Shown here piece by piece: positions 16,932 to 55,600 of a stretch of DNA of 64,000 nt. Below the pieces are notes generated by a model, which worked only from the letters and a program-made list of their open reading frames with translations, did not search any database and had not been told where the DNA came from. Each line of letters starts with the position of its first letter. Position 1 is the first letter of the stretch. The stretch is taken from assembly GCA_963931865.1 (NCBI GenBank), contig OZ007505.1, positions 4,534,824 to 4,598,823 of the forward strand, given 5' to 3'. The position numbers were made by a program, and so were the translations under genes. Source of the DNA: Axinella damicornis (taxonomy: Eukaryota > Porifera > Demospongiae > Axinellida > Axinellidae).

Positions 16932-19900
16932 ATGGCGACCGCGGCGCGCGCCCAACTCTCGTGGTTGGGTGCTGAATCAGCATTTTATTAGTGAAAAGAT
17001 TGATCATGTGTAGCATTGTAGGGAGAAGATTGATAGATGCTAGCCAGGTATGTGAAGCTCGTCCATATATTTATGTCACCTCAGGTTGCAGTAACTGCAG
17101 CTAGAACTATGTGTATGACATGCCTATTGATTGCTTGCAGTGCAGCTGGTGTGCATTTTTTGGAACGTTTGTCGGACTGAAAATTGCACATTAGTGAGTA
17201 GGAATAAGCTCTCATTACAAGGTGGCCTACATAATATGATTGGTCTATCTTTCCCTGCCCTTCGTTCCACTGACTTTCTTGTACATGCATTTTCAGTATA
17301 ATTATGTTAAGGCAGGAGCGCATGAGCCGCCGAAGGCGGCTCATGCGCTCCTGGTAAAGGCCATACAATGAATGGTCCATTGGTACAAGTTCTGCACAAT
17401 CTTTTTAACCATCACTGAAGGGTGTGTCTGTGATGAAGAGAACTGTTGTGTATATCTAGCCTTGTGATCCTATATGCCTTTTTGCTGGTGTAAATAGGTC
17501 TGCCAGCGTTGAATGCACATACATGTCCATTACCTACACTTAAAGTATGCACTTCCTGCCGAACCAATATCCACGTCGTATTTTAATGCTTATAGGTGGC
17601 TGTGCGAGGTGTGTTTGCAGGACATCAATTTGCAAGCAGCAAAGCACCATTTACCAGTCCAGTGAGTTAGTATTGGAGTGTACTGTAAGTGAACATGATT
17701 ACTAGTGGAGTGTGCGACATTGTGGGGCGAGCATGAACGAGTGCACATGCATGTGGAACAGTTCTATACTCTATATACAAGACTGTCATCAGAATGTGAC
17801 TGCATGAGCACAGCACAACAGAGGTCGAAATAAGGATTACATGTTGAGTGGTCAAATGTCCTAGCACTTTAGATTTTGATTGGACATTTACAAAATATGT
17901 TAGATCATGTGCGCGCCCGTCACCAAAATAAATCACACGAGCATGAATGTGTGTTCTCCAAGCTAGATTCAAATCCATGTTGGTTGTGTGTATATGTGTA
18001 TTGGGAAAAAAAAGAATTTTGTTGACTAGAACACATGCATAAAGAAAGAGAGAAAAAGAAATTGGCTGATTCGAACCAGGTACACTTATTATGGGCAAGA
18101 GTTCAGTTGTCATGGGTTTAGCTAAATGCACGGAAATTGACCGATGACCGCATGTTATTTCGACCTCTGGCACAACCTCTGGCCACAGAAAATTATTCAG
18201 TATCACACCAAAACTACACACATGTGCACAACACAGGAACTGCAGGTCAGGCTAGCTGAAGCAGTCTAGCGGCGATATGGCAGGTAACACACAACCTATA
18301 TGCATGCAGCACACTGGTCCAGCACACCATGTGTTCTGTAGGACCTGTCATGTAGTTAGCTACAGCTCAAAGTTCATGGAGTTCGATGCATAGGTAGGTC
18401 CAGTAGCAGTGTTCGTCTTTGCTGTCGCCCGTGACTGAGGAAGTACAGAGGTAGACTGTTCGCTCTGAGCCTCTAGGCAATGCTCGGAAGGTAGGTCACG
18501 AGCGGCGGTCTGCGTCTTTGTTCAAAATGTTGTCGCCATCGTCCTTTAATAGTCTCAGTACCAGACACGGTGGAGATTTACAGTACGATGTCCGGAAATG
18601 AGTGCAAAGTTTCATACGTTATATTGCATGCACCAGATTTACGGTATGGGAGACATATCGACAACAGCGCGAGCCGCTCTCGACTATGACTAGTGTGGGG
18701 CTCGCTCACACTCGCCCAATTAGCCACACTCCGCTCCCATCTCACAGCAGGCCGAACAGCCATGCATTCATACTTCCGCCATGCATGTATCCTCCAAGAC
18801 CATAAAAAGAGTGGTTGCACCTGTCGGTATGCTTGGTTCCTACATGTGCCATACTGGATGAGCCTGTGGCATGTGTACCTGGTATACTGCATTGTGGAGC
18901 TGATGGTGTTGAAATTGGTGGCTCACCTTGTTCAACTGATTTTACGGATTCCTCGTTATTAGGCACATCTCCACAGGAAGGAAACTTGCACCTATAAGTG
19001 ATATGCACTTGACATTCCTCGAATAGGATGCGTGCTTCATTTTGAATTATAGCTTCTACGGAGGTCTCTCTTAGCTTATAGATGCATTAAACGTACCATA
19101 TTTCCAGTTCTCTCCAGTTTTCAGACCACAAACTTCACACGCCCATGCAGCCATCCTGCACATGTTCGTGACTCTGTCCACGCCCACCCGTGACCCATCT
19201 AGGGGCATTGTCAATAGTCACAGCTCTCACCCAAACCTCCGGATGTGACATCACAAAATGAAAGTCTCATGCCGTCTGTAGACATGGTTAATGTGTTAAT
19301 AAAGAGTAGCTGAGATGAGTGCGAACCTGCGCCTAACAGCGATTATGCATCTCTTAGTGAGCTGCACCTAATAACCAGTGACTAATGTATGTGTATTCAT
19401 CTATCACTCTGTCCACCTCTCTATGTATGATTGATGTGTGTAGTTGGAGCTAACAGAGAGCAATGTGTCCAAAGTGTACTGCATATCGAAGAATGAAGTG
19501 AAGACTACTTTTCCTCACGGGGTGCCCAGGACATTTGCAGAGCAGGTGTGTACTGTCAGGTTAACTGAGCGTGCCTTCCATCCCAGGAAGACCTGGGAGC
19601 AGAGGAGGGCAATAAAGCTTTGCCAGCGAGTCCTTGTCAACAAAGATGTCCGAGCCCAACCTGAACCCCATGAGAATCTCACTATGGACTGCTTATAAGC
19701 ACATTTTGTACTGTGGAATGCAATCTTTTAAAATGAATCACGGTGTAAATGTTCACCCGCTCACTGTTCTGATTGGGCTCAGGTCAGGTTACGACATCCT
19801 TATCAAGATAGAGTCACTGGCAAACTATTATTCTATTCCTCAGTTCCAAAATGTTTGTCTGAAGTATTGAACTATGCATGTCCAACCTCCTCTGGCCTGG

Positions 19901-22900
19901 GAGGGCTTTGCCTGCAACATGGTGACACAGTGATGTCATATGTCATATCACCTCAATCACCCTTCAACACATTTAACCCACCCACGCCCCTCCCCACCCT
20001 CACCTACACCTTCAGACTAATACCCTGGGCCAGGTGTGCTGGGTGCTGAGAAGACAGAGCTATGATATCATGAAAAGTCTGAAGGCGGAGGAGTCATCAA
20101 AGTTTCTGATCTGTATCCTGCAACTGCCAGTTCTCCCAGGGTAGAACAGTTGAGAGGCAAGGATATTAGTCTTTGGTGGTGTACTCTCCAGTTTTTCAAG
20201 GACACCTGATATTTCCCAGTATTCTATTCCTTGTGTTCTCATGATGAGGTGAGCTCAAAGTTACTGGGGATCACGGAGATATGGTTTGCGTACTGCGATC
20301 CTTGCACTTGAAGATTTCCTTAATTATGTGGACTCCACCCACTATTTTTCTGTTTCAGCAAAAGCTAATCTGTGCAACAACAGATTAGTTCTTTGTGTTT
20401 GTAGTGGGTCCACACCATTTGGGGCTACTTGGTGTATAGACCCATTGCATCTGACGTCATCATTTTGAGAATACGGACGGGTACTCCAACATCGTGGCTG
20501 TTATCCATTGTTGGAGATAGCAGCTTCAATGGCGATCTCGGTAAACACAACCAACAGTGCTTCTAGTATGTGTTGAATCGAACAAAATGCGGATTGATAT
20601 GTAGGCTAATGAAGCTATACAAATGCTTACCAGTGATGCAGGGCATGTTTCGATTGATACTGCATACGTATGTGGCCAATGTATTATGGTACACCAAGGT
20701 TGCGGCACGAGTTTAGTATGCGGAAAAGTGATGTAAGTACAATGGGTCTATTTCTAGGGATGTGTGTTTTGTTGCACAGTGCTGGTTGTTCCTTTACTCA
20801 TTTCTGCTAAGATGGCGATGATGGCTGTGGGAAGTCGCTGTGCATGCATCAGGTGATGCAGTGGTGTGTGAAAGCAGGTTGGATGGTGATACACATCCCC
20901 AGTGGTGAGGGAAGGGGGGGGGGAGGGGGGAGGGGGGAGGGGGAAGGGGGAAGGGGGGGGGGGGGGGGGGGGGCAATTTAATTTGAGGCAACTGCAGTCT
21001 TCCCTCCTTTGTGAATACAGTACTCGCGTGGACTCACTCCCAGACAGATCTCCGTGCCTCCACCAAGCACCCTGGCTGCTATGACCTGCCCAAAGATGCT
21101 TCCTCCTGGTTGAAGAACTTCAGGAGTGCCAACAGCAAGTTCTTGAGCCAGGTAATGCAGAGAAACAAACAGACAGGTTTCCTCAAATGACTGTGATGTA
21201 CCTTAAGTCCCAGGTCCTGTTGCCTCGGTCTCAAGCCTTTGCTCTCAACTGCGTATGTATAGCAAGCACTTCTAGTATGTAGAGTGTGGAAAACGCTCCT
21301 GATGTGGTACATCAGCCGTCAGGTAGGGATCTGAGGAACTGATACCACATGTATAAAATCACCCAGGGAGTGACGGTCAACACAAAGAAGGTGGTTGGAG
21401 CAGCAGAATATGGAAGCTTCTTGGTGCTACATTTAGTTTATGTGTGCATTGTTTGGTGCACAGGAAGCATAAGTTGTTCCTCCTGTGGTACTAGAGGAAT
21501 ACATTGCATTGTGGGACGAGTGTGAGCGAGTTATAGCCAATGAAAACACTCTCGCCGTCTTTTTCCCCCATGCACTACAGACTGACTGTGGGTTATTGTC
21601 TAAGTGCAGTGGGAGTGGGGGGGGGGGGGGGTCCTTGAAACCTAAACAGGCCTAATAAACATAAACCCTAAATGGAAATTTATAGCCATTGAAGGGCTGT
21701 GGCCATCAAAGCATAAGCTATAAGAATACAACATGTTCTTGCTGTTGAGGTTTGATAGGAGAAATGAGCTTCTTAAAATCGCTTTTATATAGCCAGGCTA
21801 TGAATACCACAGACTTTGCAAGACTTGAGGCTGTATGTGTACAGTTATCAAGCTCACTCTGTACATGTGCACCCACGCCCAGATCAAGCTGAGCACGGAC
21901 CACTACTGGACAAAGAAAGAAATGTCACCTGCCGGGATGGAACTGAGTAAAGTGATGGAACAGGTAAGAACAGCCGAGGTCAACGATGAGGTGTTGCAAA
22001 CTTCACAGTGATCATGCTTCACAGTTCATTGTTATAACCTTCGCTTATTTGTCTCTCTAATTTGTCAGTATTTGTTATACGACTATAGTCCACACGAGCA
22101 GTGGACAGTCATAAAGTCATCAATTTCACAATGGTTGGCAACTGATATCTATAGACTGTAATGCATGAGCCACTGTGAGCGAGCCCTAGCCTCATTCCAA
22201 GGCCATTCCCACTGCCAGTATTTGATCACTTGCAGTATGCAAAAACGTCATTCAACTTCCTTTTGCGAGGCATATCAACTGTGGGTATTGTATTAGATCA
22301 GCCCCATTGAGAATGAGTTCACCAACAAAGAAAACAGGAGTGATGTAGCAAGTGTAGGGAGACAGAAAATCGACTGGCAAGTAAGGAGTTAGTTTCCAAC
22401 TACGAAATGAATATTGGTCTAGCAGGAAGTACATACTTTAAGTATTAGGTAACGGACACGCCTTCACATGACCTGGCCCTAACCCGATTTCTCACAGGGT
22501 CTGTTGAAGCCTAACCTAGCCACAGAGGTGGCCAGTGTGGTACTAGAAGAGGTCACCGGAGCAAGTAAGAGGTGTGTAGACTCACTTGATAGGGAGGAAA
22601 CCTACGGAAAAGAGGTTTCACCACTGTGTGAGGTACCTAAGGGCATAACTATAAAGGAGCTCATTTTTCTTTTCACGTAGAGAAAGTTCATTTAGTTTAT
22701 TTATGGTTTACACTGCACCAGACTGATACTGTGGGGAGGGGAGGGAGAAAGGGAGAGGAGGGAGAGGAGAGGGGAAGGTGGAGGTGGGGAGGGGGGAAAA
22801 GAGGAAGGGAAGGGGGAGGGACGAGGGAGAGGAGGAGAGCCTAGAGAAGTACTGTAGTGTCCCAAAAATACACCTGCCACTTAATCCCAGAGCACCATGC

Positions 22901-25114
22901 ACATGTGAACTGCTATCTGTAATGTATGCGAATCCCTTTGTTGTATTAGCTTTACTGATGATGAGTAACGTCTGTCACGATATTCCCCACAGTTTCAAAC
23001 TCCTCCTTGCTGTAGATGACTTCAATGGCTGCTTCAACCCCACTACCGTCAAGTTGAAGGACAAGGAATGGGTGAGCAATCCCTGCAGTACCTTCACCAC
23101 TGACACCATGGGACATTCCTTCCGCATGTGTGTGACTTCATGCAGCTACATGTGCCAACACTCAGTCTTTGCTGAGCCAATTTCTCAACCAAATCCTCTT
23201 CAAATCTGGCATGAGGATTAAACATGAAGCGCCAAAAATATTTTGTGTATCTACCATCCTACCACGTACACCCCAAATTGTTGTTCAATGACATGAGGTC
23301 ATATTTGTACCCACATGACCTCTGTACGTCAGTTTCTGTAGCTACAGACAGAAGTGTGCATCAAATGTGGACAGCATCCATGCAGGTTGTCTATGGTTCT
23401 GTCCCACTTCTAACTATCATTGGACTCGACAGCATGAATGCATCAATGCCATTTTAGTACCGAACTTAGAATGTTTGCATCAACACCATTTTTAGTACTT
23501 GGAGCTATGAAGTGTTGCATTACAGTGCAGGAGCTAGACCAAATTTCTCTCGCTCTGGAAGTTGGGGGCGGGCCGTAGGGAAGAGCTCCCTATGCCCCAC
23601 CCCCAACTTCCAGAGTGGGGAAGAGCTCTCTATGCCCCGCCCCCAACTTCCGGAGCGGGGATTAGCTCTCTATGCCCCGCCCCCAACTTCCGGAGCAAGA
23701 GAAATGACAAGGAATCTAATACAGACACCAACCATCATGACTCTGTACATAATCTAAAACCGTGTATTTAGTGATGAAGAAAATATTTATATTTTGCCAC
23801 AAAGATATCAGGTCGTCATACTCAGATTCCTCTTCCATTGAAAGGGAGTTGGAACCCCACTGATGTTGTGTGTCTGCCCAGTTTATGTTCATCTCTTCCG
23901 TGCAGTTGGAGCCAGAGCAACTGAACCTTGTGAGATGTGTCATGGAGTATGTAACACCAGGAAAGGTGAAATATGTAACAATGCTGCCCAAAACAAGCTA
24001 AGTCATCTCTGACATCAGATTTACCCTGTACGCATGCACGAAGCAGGGTTAAGCAATCGGTTTTGTCCGTCTGTCTGTCGTCCCCGAAATAAATTGAAAT
24101 CACACCATCTACACGGTTATACGATTGCTAAACCCGACAGTAACATTGCAATCCAAACTAGAATCTGCGTCTGTGTACCTGATAGCGACCAAAGCGCTTC
24201 TATTCTATGCATCTCCAGATCTGTCTTATTAAACAATGGTAGGGTCCGCCATTTGATACGGTCAATAATACGGGCGTACATGGGCTCTGGCACGTGTTCA
24301 TACCGACGTGTGTCCATATGCCATGTCAGTGAGTGCATGCAGTATGGGTCTTAGACTGAAAGATAGGCGTGCAGGGGAAGTGTTCTATGAACTGTAGCTT
24401 TCCGTTGGCAGTGGCAAGTATCTTTTCCCTGTGCATGAAGTTTCCAGGTGCAGTTCTGCTGGCTCTCTCAAAAACTGGGATGTATCGCCGTAGGGTGTCA
24501 GGCTGTGATCCTGCAGAATTGCTGGGAGATAAGGTAATAATAGTACACTTTGATTGCCTGGACACCGCCTTTTGAAACCCCAATTTTTCATTTCCGGGTC
24601 TGTATCCCCCCTTTAGTTTTTTATCGCCAGGACAGGAGCCCATAATTATGATATCGCTGTGCCATACAACAATGCAAAGCTGAAGGTGGGGTAAAAGACC
24701 TGGAAGTACGGAGATTTTGCCTGAGCATTTAAGGAAGCAACAAACTAAATGTTTACACGTTTCGTCATTGTCCACACAAAGGATTGGTATTCATTCTGTG
24801 TGTATGTAGGGGATGGAGATGGTGGCAAAGTATAAAATGGTGAGATTGCCCCACTACGAACGCAAGGAGATGGACAACTGTCTGAGCTACTATGCCCAGG
24901 AAAGATGGTTTACCAAAAGTAAGGATGAAAATGTCTTAGGTTTAAGCTTGGTTGAGTGCATATGCTGCAGTTAAAGTCAAGTCCGGAAGTATGCTGCAAT
25001 AAAGTTTTTGTTTTTCTTTTTCTTACAGAACTAACTTCCTTTGTAGGGGATGAGTTGTGGCACTTAACGGCTGGCAGTCCTAGGGAACTGAACAGATTGT
25101 GCTCAGCACTGTAG
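16932..25114 (+). CDS. DAP3: DAP3/mS29, mitoribosomal small-subunit GTP-binding protein
   Basis: Thirteen exons: 16932-16968, 17621-17661, 19444-19545, 20016-20112, 20812-20904, 21021-21151, 21883-21963, 22498-22571, 22993-23071, 23906-23965, 24441-24533, 24810-24918 and 25029-25114 (TAG). Phases agree throughout and the 1083-nt CDS gives 360 aa. Landmarks shared with animal mS29 are TTFPHGVPRTF; the P-loop YGDDGCGKS (GxxGxGKS) across the 20112/20812 junction; WMVIHIPS; DASSWLKNF; the Walker B-like LLLAVDD; LEPEQLNLV; ALSKTGMYRRR; AELLGDK; and CLSYYAQERWF. Spacing to the human protein matches to the residue in several blocks. The first two exons (a basic, Ser/Ala-rich N-terminus starting MATAARAQLSW) are inferred from phase, splice signals and a plausible mitochondrial presequence; they are the least certain part. 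mS29 binds guanine nucleotide in the small mitoribosomal subunit. Confidence 0.9.
17313..17353. repeat. Perfect GC-rich hairpin, 19-bp arms
   Basis: CAGGAGCGCATGAGCCGCC and its exact reverse complement are separated by GAA. A related partial copy is at 12893-12937. It lies in DAP3 intron 1. Confidence 0.9.
17819..18169. mobile_element. hAT-like MITE with 6-bp target duplication
   Basis: The left end CAGAGGTCGAAATAA is mirrored by TTATTTCGACCTCTG at the right end (15 of 15). Identical GCACAA flanks occur at 17813-17818 and 18170-18175. It lies in DAP3 intron 2. On the minus strand near 18060-18125 it holds a B-box-like GGTTCGAATC preceded by an anticodon-loop-like CCCATAA; this may be a decayed tRNA-related segment. 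Confidence 0.75.
18742..19154 (-). CDS. Possible small nested gene with Cys-pair N-terminus
   Basis: Within DAP3 intron 2 on the opposite strand. ATG at 19154 opens a segment to 19097 beginning MAAWACEVCGLKTGENWKY, with a W-x-C-x-x-C start and a strong donor (GTACGT). An open segment from about 18992 down to a stop at 18742 contains CKFPSCGDVPNNEE and a Ser/Pro-rich tail. The strong donor leaves phase 1, whereas the open frame needs phase 2. Only a weaker donor (GTTTAA, two codons later) joins them in frame. It could be chance; I do not recognise the protein. Confidence 0.2.
20435..20751. mobile_element. TATAGACCC MITE, copy 1
   Basis: It starts TATAGACCCATTGCATCTGA, ends AATGGGTCTAT, and is similar along its whole length to 47894-48225. 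Shared inner landmarks are GAATACGGACGGGTAC, GGCGATCTCGG and GATTGATATGTAGGCTA. It lies in DAP3 intron 4. Confidence 0.85.
22380..22450. repeat. Short dispersed repeat (ATATTGGTC...AGTACATACTTTAAGTA)
   Basis: Related segments lie near 17540-17575 (inverted), 26048-26110 and, inverted, 26160-26190. At 26050-26190 two inverted ends (AAGTGGATATTGGTCC and GGACCAGTAACCACTT) suggest a small MITE in laminin intron 1. Confidence 0.5.
23543..23705. mobile_element. GC-rich MITE with inner 43-bp tandem units
   Basis: The left end ATTTCTCTCGCTCTGGAAGT and the right end ACTTCCGGAGCAAGAGAAAT are inverted with few mismatches, continuing into TGGGGGCGGG / CCCGCCCCCA. Inside, AGCTCTCTATGCCCCGCCCC-type units recur in tandem. 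It lies in DAP3 intron 9. Confidence 0.7.
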
Positions 25115-25532
25115 ACAAATCTGATATTCTACCCTACACACAGTGGCCCTACGTGTACCTTCTTGCTCCCATACCATTTTTCGCACAAGTTCTGGGAATG
25201 AGGATTTCTGGATGCGGTTCCAGCTTATATACGTTAGTGATCACTGCAAATAGCATCGGAAAGTTGGAATGTAGGGTTAGTCTGACCGCTAGTCCCTCTC
25301 TGCCGGCCGAACCACAATATGCACATGACCGGCCAGGTGAAGAGGGGCTGAGGTGTGGGTAGTCTGGTTCCCAGACGAAACTAAGGTAGGGCCTCATTCC
25401 CAGGCCCGCGCGCCGCGCGCAGCGCTGAGTTATACGTACCATGTACATGTATATACCACAGCACGTACGGTACAAGGGATCCGGGAGTCACTGGCTGTCT
25501 GAGTAAAGGCAGGAGCCCATATACTACTCATC
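25115..25532. other. DAP3-laminin intergenic gap
   Basis: About 420 bp separate the DAP3 stop from the laminin start. It holds a half copy of hairpin family B (near 25390) and a GC-rich CGCGCGCCGCGCGCAGCGC segment (about 25410-25428). The laminin promoter should be here; no clear core element is seen. Confidence 0.5.
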
Positions 25533-51945
<26,413 letters not shown>

Positions 51946-52658
51946 CCCATAATAATTATTGGGTGTTACTATAGGACTGACTTAACATTTGGATATATAG
52001 AGTGTGTACTTGAATAACAGCTACATTGTAGCAGTGTTATAATGCATTGTGTGTTCTGGTTCCAAAATCCTTTTGAATGATCTGAAGACTTGTGTCAAGA
52101 CGGCCATTGGAAAATCTGTACCAACTTGAGCCACTGCATTCTTGAGCTTGAAGTGTGCACGGCTGAAACAATATTATAGTGTTGGCAATGAGCACACACA
52201 TGTATGCATGCATAGCAGGCCTCCGCCCAGATTTTATCTTGCAACTCCACAAATCTGGGCAGGCCTGGGAATGGGGCTATAGTTAGCTAGTACAGTCAAG
52301 TTATGGACTAAGCAGCTATGCCAGGGTTTTTGGCTGGTCCGCTATGGGTGGATAATAGAGGGCATTTATGAAACACTGCCAGCTGCATGGGCCCTGCAAG
52401 AGCATCTGATGACATCATTCACTCTTGATGCTTGCCAAAGAGACTCCCCATTACTCGAGATCAATCAACAAAATTGGCGGCTTGAAAAGTAATTGAGGTA
52501 GATCAATCAAGATATGCAGAATCAGAGGAGATACAGTGACACGGGTGTCATGTCAATTGTGATGATTTACAATAACATTAATATAAACACACTGATCAAT
52601 GGATGATGCAACAGCTTACAGAAACATGTACCAACACTCCTATGCGGTCCCCCTCGTC
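51946..52658. other. 3' flank between convergent laminin and GATAD2 genes
   Basis: No coding segment is seen. The two genes end tail to tail about 710 bp apart, so both 3' UTRs should lie here. Confidence 0.5.
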
Positions 52659-55600
52659 TTACTCGCTGGTAACGGAGGAGGAGCTCAAGTGTCTCTTATG
52701 TCTTGGAGTCCCCTTTCTCCTATTTTTACGAGATTCTGCCCCAGCGACACTCGGAGGGGAGGTATCTTTCTTTCCCCTTTCACTCTCAGCACTCTCAGCT
52801 TCTTGCAACTGTCTTCTCTCTTCTCGCTGTTCGTCCAACTTACGTTTGATGAGCTGCTGGGTCAGCTTGTTGAGGGTCAGGTCCAGGGTGGAGCCTGGTT
52901 TGTAGGCCTTGCTGGGAAGGGAGTGGCTGCCGGGAGCCTCCTTCCTCTTACGTGAAGGCACCTCGACAACACTTGCCTGCTGAAGACCACCTGCCTTTGG
53001 TAAAATACTTGGAACTACTGCTCTGGGTTGCTCGTTCCTGACAACCACGACTTCACCCCTGCTGGCTTCAGACGTACTTCCTTGCTTTCCACTTGGTTGA
53101 CCAGTAGCTGTGATCACGTGATTCGTAAGAGAAGTGGGATTGAGAGCACCCAGTCCCAAGTTTCCTTTCTGTTGAGGTTGTGTCAGCTGGCTTGTGAGAG
53201 GTGGCGGTCTCTGACCCTGAGAAGCAAGTAGAGTCTGTTTCTCCAACGCCACCACCTGGTTCCGCGCTTCTTCACACTCGGAATGAAACTTCTCCTCCTC
53301 CTTCTTGATCGACTCAACCAGCTCCTTCAGTTGGTTTGCCAGTTTGGACCGCTGCAGTACCTTCAGGTTGTGAAAGTCACAAGCTTCGCACAAGAGAAGC
53401 TGTTTCGAGTTGCTCTTGCGGATCTGCCATGCAGAGGCAAAGTCACATCCACACTGGTTACAAACAGGCTTCACCTTGGAAGCTGCTGTAGCCTTCTCCT
53501 GCATCATCTTCTTATTGGGGTCAAAGTGCAGGAAAATAGACTCCAGGCCAAAGTTTCTCACGAAGGTTGCATCGTGGACAGGAATCACCGGCCAAACTTG
53601 ACGAAAGGTCTTTGGGTACGGGGCTATGGTGATCCTTTTCTCCATCTGCTTCTGGAAGGATCTCCTAACGTGTAACTGCTTCATTAAATAGTCTCTGTAG
53701 CGTTTCGAGTTTTCCACCACCTGCTGCAAAACCAGGTCTTTGTTTTTGCCGGACGTCTCTGCCAAGGTTATGGCCTGCGCCTGGCTCTTTGCAATGGTAG
53801 AAGAGATGGTGGGCACCTGGATGGAACCAGAACTGCTCATAGAGAGAGTGCCTAGCCGCCATGCCGCTGCTACATTTGTGGCGGAAGTGGTTGGGAGGAG
53901 GGGAGGAGGGTTCTTAGTTGAGACGGGGGAAGGGGAATCTGAAATAGTGATGACTTCCTTAGCGAAGGAGTTGCCAGTGATGCCGGGAAGTCTCATGGAA
54001 GGGGTGACCAGATTGTGAATCAGTGCCTGGTTGAGTAGATTCAGAGACTTCTGTTTTGGGATGCTCTGTTGTGTGGATGCTAACGTGAGGGGGGTTGAGG
54101 TAAGTGGTGGGGGAACAGTGGCATGCAGTTGAGATGATGGTGCAGGCTTGATGAGCCTGGAACCTGAATTTAAGTGCTGTGAGTTAAGAGCCTGGTCTAC
54201 TGCAATTGTGTCCACCAGATGCTGCAGACGAGACGATATTCCTGAGGCAGTTGAGGCATTACTGACAGACAAAGACTTCTGGTTACCTGGAACTACCACA
54301 ATATTGGGTTTGGACTGACTTGAGCGTGCCACCACTACACTTGGAGAAGCAGCAACGGAGTTTTCACTAGGTGTGTCCTGGAGCGTACGGATCTGTTTGA
54401 GCATGGTCAGTTTCTGCTCCTCCTGCTGCAGAAGTTCACGTAATACGACCACTTTGGACCCATCCTCACCACCATCGCCGGACTGGTGGGCATTAATTGA
54501 AACTCCAGGTTTCTTGTCTGTCTTGTCTGTCATGGGGCTTGTGGGGCTGTCCTCATCTGAGAGGACTATTACATCCGAACCAGCCTTTTCACCATTCTTG
54601 TTACTATATAGCAAAGGAACAGTGTGTGTATGTGGGTTGGGAGGGGAGGTAAGAGGGGTACCGGTGTGCATATATGAAGGGAAGGAGTGGGCATGAAATA
54701 CATGTATCGTGTATATAGCACAGGCCATTGAGGATGCAAAGCAACCCCCAAATTTGGGGACTTGTCTATTGATAGCACAGGCCATCATTGAGGATGCAAA
54801 GTAACCCCCAAATTCGGGGACTTGTCTATTCATAGCACAGGCCATCATTGAGGATGCAAAGTAACCCCCAAATTCGGGGACTTGTCTATTCATAGCACAG
54901 GCCATTGAGGATGCAAAGCAACCCCCAAATTTGGGGACTTGTCTATTGAACCGTTCACAATGACCATAAACCAATTAACCAAATGTTCTAATCACTAACG
55001 GCATAAATGTGCTTGGGAACTTGCCTGGTCTTGCTGGGCCCAGCATTAGAGGGCTGGTAGCCTACTGGAGGGAGACTCGAGATGGACTTGTAAGTACCCG
55101 TGGCTGCCGTCTCTGAGTTCGAAGATGACTGAAAATGCAACACAATAAAATAACTGGTTATACATGTGACTCAAAGCCTAGACTTAGCTGTTTCAGATCA
55201 CAGTAGCCTATAACTCTTGCGTAACTCGTATTCTCAAGGTTACCAAGTCGGAACTGCAAGGGGTGGCCAGTCAGTGGGCACTTCCACGCATACTGCAGGG
55301 GCGTAGCTAGGATTTTGAAACTGAGGAGGCATGGAATTATCCGCGCGCAAAACACGTGGCAAAAATGTTTGAGCTAATTAATTATTCATGAGTTAATTAA
55401 CGAATTATTTCCACATGATTACTTCCGCAGTGCACGCAAAGAGTTGCTCTCAAAATATACGCCAGTGCCCTGACTGTCCCAGACTTGCAGCACTTTATCC
55501 ACGTTAGGAGTACGCCGGCTCATGGTCAGCCTAGCTCCGGTCTCTGACATCAGATTGAACGCACATCGTACGCAGCGTGTGCGCCATGTGAGGATCTAGG

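Noticed and set aside
18058..18130. tRNA-Met gene
   Set aside because: B-box and anticodon-loop-like parts exist, but I could not form acceptor and D stems; at most a decayed relative inside a MITE.
19588..19698. Possible DAP3 exon (KTWEQRRAIKLCQRVL)
   Set aside because: It follows an acceptor-like site, but exon 20016-20112 matches mS29 spacing exactly and keeps phase. This segment has no good donor before a stop.
20355..20433. Possible DAP3 exon with RLVLCVCSGS before the MITE
   Set aside because: It resembles the strand before the P-loop, but the real P-loop is formed by the 20112/20812 junction in phase.
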